DNA from: Planctomycetota bacterium | GTDB taxonomy: Bacteria; Planctomycetota; Phycisphaerae; Phycisphaerales; UBA1924 | Direction of reading: 5' to 3' | Length of the DNA stretch: 64,000 bases | Assembly (NCBI GenBank): GCA_020831805.1 | Contig: JAFIFX010000002.1 | Location: 1-64,000 of the forward strand | In this document: one piece after another, positions 60,902-64,000 of the stretch | Layout of the letters: each line of letters begins with the position of its first letter | How positions within the stretch are numbered: the first letter of the stretch is position 1 | Notes under the pieces: generated by a model | What the model was told of the DNA's origin: nothing | Databases searched by the model: none | The model's input: the letters and a program-made list of their open reading frames with translations, nothing else | Translations under genes and position numbers: made by a program

Positions 60902-61231
60902 CTAGGGCTCCCGGCGGGCAGCGTACCACACCCGAGTCAGCGGCAGCCCGAGCAGGCGTCCGATCAGGCGGGCGGGCAAGGTGGCGCGAGCCCCGCCTCG
61001 GCCGGTTCCGCCCAAGACCGCCCGCCAGCGAGTCCCGACATGGATCTCGATATGCTGAAACTCGGCGAGTCTGCCCAGAGGGGCCTGCAGGCATCGGAAA
61101 TCCCTGCCGATGCGCCGGGCGTTGCGGATGTTCTCGACCACAATCCGCGGTTCGCCGCCTTCGCCGATGATGACGAAGGAATCGTCGCCGCGCCGTGCTT
61201 CGACGCGGCCTTCGAAGGCGAGGTGACTCAC
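60902..61231 (-). CDS. Small hypothetical protein
   Basis: 109 residues from the GTG that overlaps the TGA of the preceding gene (GTGA), with GAGGAG close ahead. Soluble N-terminal part (SFVIIGEGGEPRIVVENI) and a basic, hydrophobic C-terminus (LPARLIGRLLGLPLTRVWYAARR). No family recognised. The overlap points to coupled translation with the 69-residue protein upstream. Confidence 0.65.
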   Translation of the reverse strand: MSHLAFEGRVEARRGDDSFVIIGEGGEPRIVVENIRNARRIGRDFRCLQAPLGRLAEFQHIEIHVGTRWRAVLGGTGRGGARATLPARLIGRLLGLPLTRVWYAARREP

Positions 61232-61437
61232 TCCTCTGCGCCGTCTCGCGTGCGGATGCGCATGGTCCCGTTGAGCGTCCATTCCGCCCGTTCGGCGCCG
61301 TTGCCGGTGCCCGAGGGGACGCCGACGGTCATGTTGTCGAAGTCGTAGGTGATCTCGGCGTTGCGCCCGGTCAGCCGGTCATACAAGCCGATGGCCAGGT
61401 CCGGCCAGGTCTTAGTGTGCTCATTCTGCTCTGCCAT
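61228..61437 (-). CDS. Small hypothetical protein (69 residues)
   Basis: Starts at an ATG with a strong AAGGAGG 6-7 bases upstream; the ORF track is 32 codons longer. Sequence (WPDLAIGLYDRLTGRNAEITYDFDN) is soluble with an acidic beta-strand pattern. Unrecognised. First of a coupled run of three genes ending with the NmrA/DUF2867 gene. Confidence 0.68.
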   Translation of the reverse strand: MAEQNEHTKTWPDLAIGLYDRLTGRNAEITYDFDNMTVGVPSGTGNGAERAEWTLNGTMRIRTRDGAEE

Positions 61438-61529
61438 GGGAAGCCTCCTTGTGTGTGATTCAGGTTGGCTTCGTTCCCGGCGGGCTTGCGGATTCGGGCC
61501 CGGCGTGGAACGGGTCCGGGGCGGCCGGT

Positions 61530-62270
61530 TCAAGGGGTCTGTTCGTACCCGGTTTCTGCGTCGGTGGCGGGTTGCTCGGGCGACTCGCGTCCCTCGTCGG
61601 TGATGATCGCCGGGATGTCACGCTGCGGCAGCTTGCGGTACACATCGTTGACGCCGTTGATGACAAACTGCACGGCGATGACCGAGAGGATCAGCCCGAA
61701 GAGCTTGGTGACGATGTCCTTGCCGGTCTCGCCGAGGAAGCGGACGAGGACCTTGGAATGGATCATCGCGTAGTAGGTGGTCCCCGTGGTGATGAGGATG
61801 GCCAGGAACACCAGGCCGACATGCCAGATGCTGGGGGCTTCGCTGGTGAGGATCATGACGGTGGCGATCGAGCCGGGGCCGCTGATGAAGGGGATGGCCA
61901 GGGGGATGATGGAGACATCCTGGGCCGGGCCGGCCTTGGCGGCTTCGGGGCCGTCCTCGGCGACTTCCTCTCCCTCGTCGCGACCCTTGCGGATCATGCC
62001 CATGGCGATGCCGAACAGGATGATGCCGCCCGCGATGCGGAAGGCCTCGATGGTGATGCCGAAGAGTTGGAAGATCACGCCGCCGAGCAGGGCGAAGGTG
62101 AGGAAGATGCCGGTGGAGACGAGCGCCGCCCGCTTGGCGGTCTCCTTCCGGCGTGCGTCGCTGGCGCGCGGCAGCAGCGACATGAAGACGAACGCCGTCG
62201 TCAGCGGGTTGACGATGACGAAGATCGCCGCGATGGTGATCAGGAGGTACTCGAAGGCGGAGAGGATCAT
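61530..62270 (-). CDS. MarC-family integral membrane protein
   Basis: 246 residues; six membrane segments with the MarC signature start (FVIVNPLTTAFVFMSLLP) and IPLAIPFISGPGSIATVMIL. MarC-like proteins are inner membrane proteins of unsettled function; an antibiotic link is not supported for the family. A charged loop (RKGRDEGEEVAEDGPEAAKAG) and a hydrophilic tail are longer than usual. Confidence 0.9.
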   Translation of the reverse strand: MILSAFEYLLITIAAIFVIVNPLTTAFVFMSLLPRASDARRKETAKRAALVSTGIFLTFALLGGVIFQLFGITIEAFRIAGGIILFGIAMGMIRKGRDEGEEVAEDGPEAAKAGPAQDVSIIPLAIPFISGPGSIATVMILTSEAPSIWHVGLVFLAILITTGTTYYAMIHSKVLVRFLGETGKDIVTKLFGLILSVIAVQFVINGVNDVYRKLPQRDIPAIITDEGRESPEQPATDAETGYEQTP

Positions 62271-62327
62271 GGTGGTATGGTGGGTCCGTGGGAAAGAGGT
62301 TGAGGGCCGCGGCGGGCCGCGGGCGGG

Positions 62328-64000
62328 TCAGCCGGCCGCGAGCGCGTGGGCGCCGAGGGCCGCGGCGTCGGCTTCGAGCGTACGCCTCGCCTCGGTGTCC
62401 AGCCCGTCGAGCAGGCCGAGGCGTTCGTAGGTGCGCAGGAGGGATTCGGCCTCCAGCCCGCGGTAGACCGACGCCGCGTCGACGATCGGGCGGCCGAGGA
62501 TCTCCTCCAGATCGGCCTGGGTGTAGACCGGCTTCTCGGCGGCGGTGGTCCGCGTGCCGTACTGATTGAGGTTCGAGGCGAAGATCCCCGCGGCCGAGAC
62601 GGGCAGGAAGTCCTCGTACCGCAGGCCCTCGAAGCGGACGAGCCCGTCGGCGATCAGGCGGGTCAGGTCGGTTGTGCTGATCGATCCCGCCGCGTCGATC
62701 CCGGCGCGGGTCGGCTCGTAGCGGGCGTGGACCAGGCCGGCGGCGACGAGTTCGGGCAGCGTCTTGGGGAAGCGGTCGAAGGCGGCGGCGTACATCCGCT
62801 CGTAGGTATCGAAGTCGCGGGTGACCAGACCGGGGTCGGCGGCCTTGGCCTTCTCGACCTCGGCCAGGCAATCGTCGTAGAGCGTGCGGCCCTTGGGCGT
62901 GGTGGCGTAGCCGCGCTGCTCGATCTCGCCGAAGCGGGCGGTGTGCACCGTGTCGAGTGCGGCGCCGTCGGGGTTGGTGAAGGTCACCGGCTCGGTCAGG
63001 GCCTTGTAGGCGTCCTGGCGAAGGAGCACGGGGGTATCCTCGCTGGGGCCCTCGGTCGAGTCCTTGAAGCCGGCGTGGGGCAGGCGGGACAGATCCAGGT
63101 CGGGCTGCTTGAGCCGCTCGGCAAAGGCGTTGACCAGCCGGGCGATGTCCGCGGGGGTCGCGTCGGCGCGGCCGAACGCGGCGATGGCGTCCGGGGTCAG
63201 GTGGCGGAAGAGCAGGCGCATCGCGTGTGCGTCGCTGCGTGCGGCCAGGCGGGTGAGGCTGACCATGGCCCGATTCCGCAGCATGGCCTCGTCGGATTCG
63301 CCCATGCAGAAGCGCATGGCCGCGGTGTAGAGGTCCATGCAGAAGGTGTTGGGCGTGAGGTGGTTGAGGTGGTGCGAGCGGAAGCAGGCGATGTCCGCCG
63401 CGATCTTGAAGCCGGCGTCGCAGAGGTGCTTGTAGAGATCGTGGTCGCGGGCCTGGCCGGTCCATTTGAAGATATGGTCCGCGCCGGCGCGGATCAACGA
63501 GTCGGCGTCGTGCCGGTCGAGGCCGCCCTGCGCCTCGGCCTTCTCGATCAGGGCTTTGGCCGCGTCTGAAAAGACCTGACGGGTGGCGAGCAGGGCCTCG
63601 ATGCGCTGCTTCGTGGCGTCGTCGAAATAGTCGGTCAGCAGCAGCGAGGTGAACACGCGGTGCTCGGGGTTGATGGTCGAGCGGAAGGCGGTCGCGATGA
63701 TGGGCTGGCTCTTGGCCCCGACATTGGCCATGTCGTAGAAGTTGTGCGGCTCCATGGCGAAACAGGCGAAGAAGCGCCCGATCCAGCGGTACTCGTCCGG
63801 GCGGCCGATGCGGATGGCCCCGTGGCGCTCGCCGCTGGTCTTTTCGATCAGCTCATCGGTGATGGAAAAGCCCGGGTGGACGACGGCCAGCAGGTCGCAG
63901 ACGGCGCGGTTGCAGGCCCGGTTGACCAGCAGCGACTTGTCGTAGAGCGGGACCTCCTGCCCGAACATCCGCGAAAGCTCGGCGAAGAGGCGGTGCTGCA
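62328..64000 (-). CDS. DUF1338/HglS-like protein, 5' end cut by the window
   Basis: At least 556 residues, continuing past the right edge: the frame stays open upstream of the ATG at 63968 (QHRLFAELSRMFGQEVPLY), and family members start further out, so that ATG is probably internal. The vicinal-oxygen-chelate metal motif is HHLNHLTPN, matching DUF1338 enzymes such as 2-oxoadipate dioxygenase/decarboxylase (HglS, YdcJ), which turn 2-oxoadipate into D-2-hydroxyglutarate in lysine breakdown. Later family segments (GYATTPKGRTLYD, YEDFLPVSAAGIFASNL) fit. Oriented the same way as marC, with a 57-base gap. Confidence 0.82.
   Translation of the reverse strand, partial: QHRLFAELSRMFGQEVPLYDKSLLVNRACNRAVCDLLAVVHPGFSITDELIEKTSGERHGAIRIGRPDEYRWIGRFFACFAMEPHNFYDMANVGAKSQPIIATAFRSTINPEHRVFTSLLLTDYFDDATKQRIEALLATRQVFSDAAKALIEKAEAQGGLDRHDADSLIRAGADHIFKWTGQARDHDLYKHLCDAGFKIAADIACFRSHHLNHLTPNTFCMDLYTAAMRFCMGESDEAMLRNRAMVSLTRLAARSDAHAMRLLFRHLTPDAIAAFGRADATPADIARLVNAFAERLKQPDLDLSRLPHAGFKDSTEGPSEDTPVLLRQDAYKALTEPVTFTNPDGAALDTVHTARFGEIEQRGYATTPKGRTLYDDCLAEVEKAKAADPGLVTRDFDTYERMYAAAFDRFPKTLPELVAAGLVHARYEPTRAGIDAAGSISTTDLTRLIADGLVRFEGLRYEDFLPVSAAGIFASNLNQYGTRTTAAEKPVYTQADLEEILGRPIVDAASVYRGLEAESLLRTYERLGLLDGLDTEARRTLEADAAALGAHALAAG

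Overview
The window is a high-G+C chromosomal segment, most likely from a planctomycete of the Phycisphaerae/Phycisphaerales type. This is inference from protein style, since no rRNA or tRNA gene was seen. Several secreted proteins end in a paired, dockerin-like module that closes with a terminal Cys-Pro. There are FG-GAP/VCBS repeat proteins, Tat-exported beta-helix proteins, a C-terminal anchor of the PEP-CTERM kind (hydrophobic run plus poly-Arg), and general high-G+C housekeeping genes. No prophage, transposase, CRISPR array or plasmid function is visible.

Layout. 0-6 kb: a TlpA-like redox protein and a paralogue of its non-thioredoxin half, then a RibBA-type riboflavin gene with a degenerate second domain. 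4.4-10.3 kb: two HD-GYP response proteins flanking a LuxR-type regulator, a zinc-ribbon membrane protein and an AhpD-like protein. 10.4-18.9 kb: rsgA, an FG-GAP/UnbV protein, a PLP decarboxylase overlapping a lipoprotein gene, a second LuxR regulator, a hypothetical protein and rsmD. 19-26 kb: a UvrD helicase fused to a RecB-like nuclease, an M16-like protein without the zinc motif, and atpG. 26.4-29.2 kb: a lower-G+C island holding one large DinG/XPD-like helicase fused to a C-terminal PD-(D/E)XK nuclease. It looks horizontally acquired and is my best candidate for an undescribed (probably defence) system.

30-46 kb: a metallo-beta-lactamase-fold hydrolase, then a long minus-strand block of exported proteins. 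The block has two FG-GAP proteins with a 4-bp overlap, five Tat-signal beta-helix paralogues interleaved with two WGENIGW-repeat proteins that share an exact 611-bp duplication, and a trypsin-like protease with a dockerin-like tail. 46-64 kb: a large zinc metalloprotease, an F/G/N/P/W-rich low-complexity protein, a C-terminally anchored surface protein, gpsA, a P1B-type metal ATPase with an unusual CPT motif, a probable glycosyltransferase, an alpha/beta hydrolase, mgtE, a five-gene minus-strand run (NmrA/DUF2867 protein, two small proteins, marC, and a DUF1338/HglS-like gene cut by the window edge).

A theme running through the window is promoter layout. Thirteen genes have a TANNNT box only 5 to 8 bases before the start codon, which points to leaderless transcription. 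Other genes carry ordinary GGAGG-type ribosome binding sites. I used both signals to choose starts, so many starts here differ from the longest ORF.
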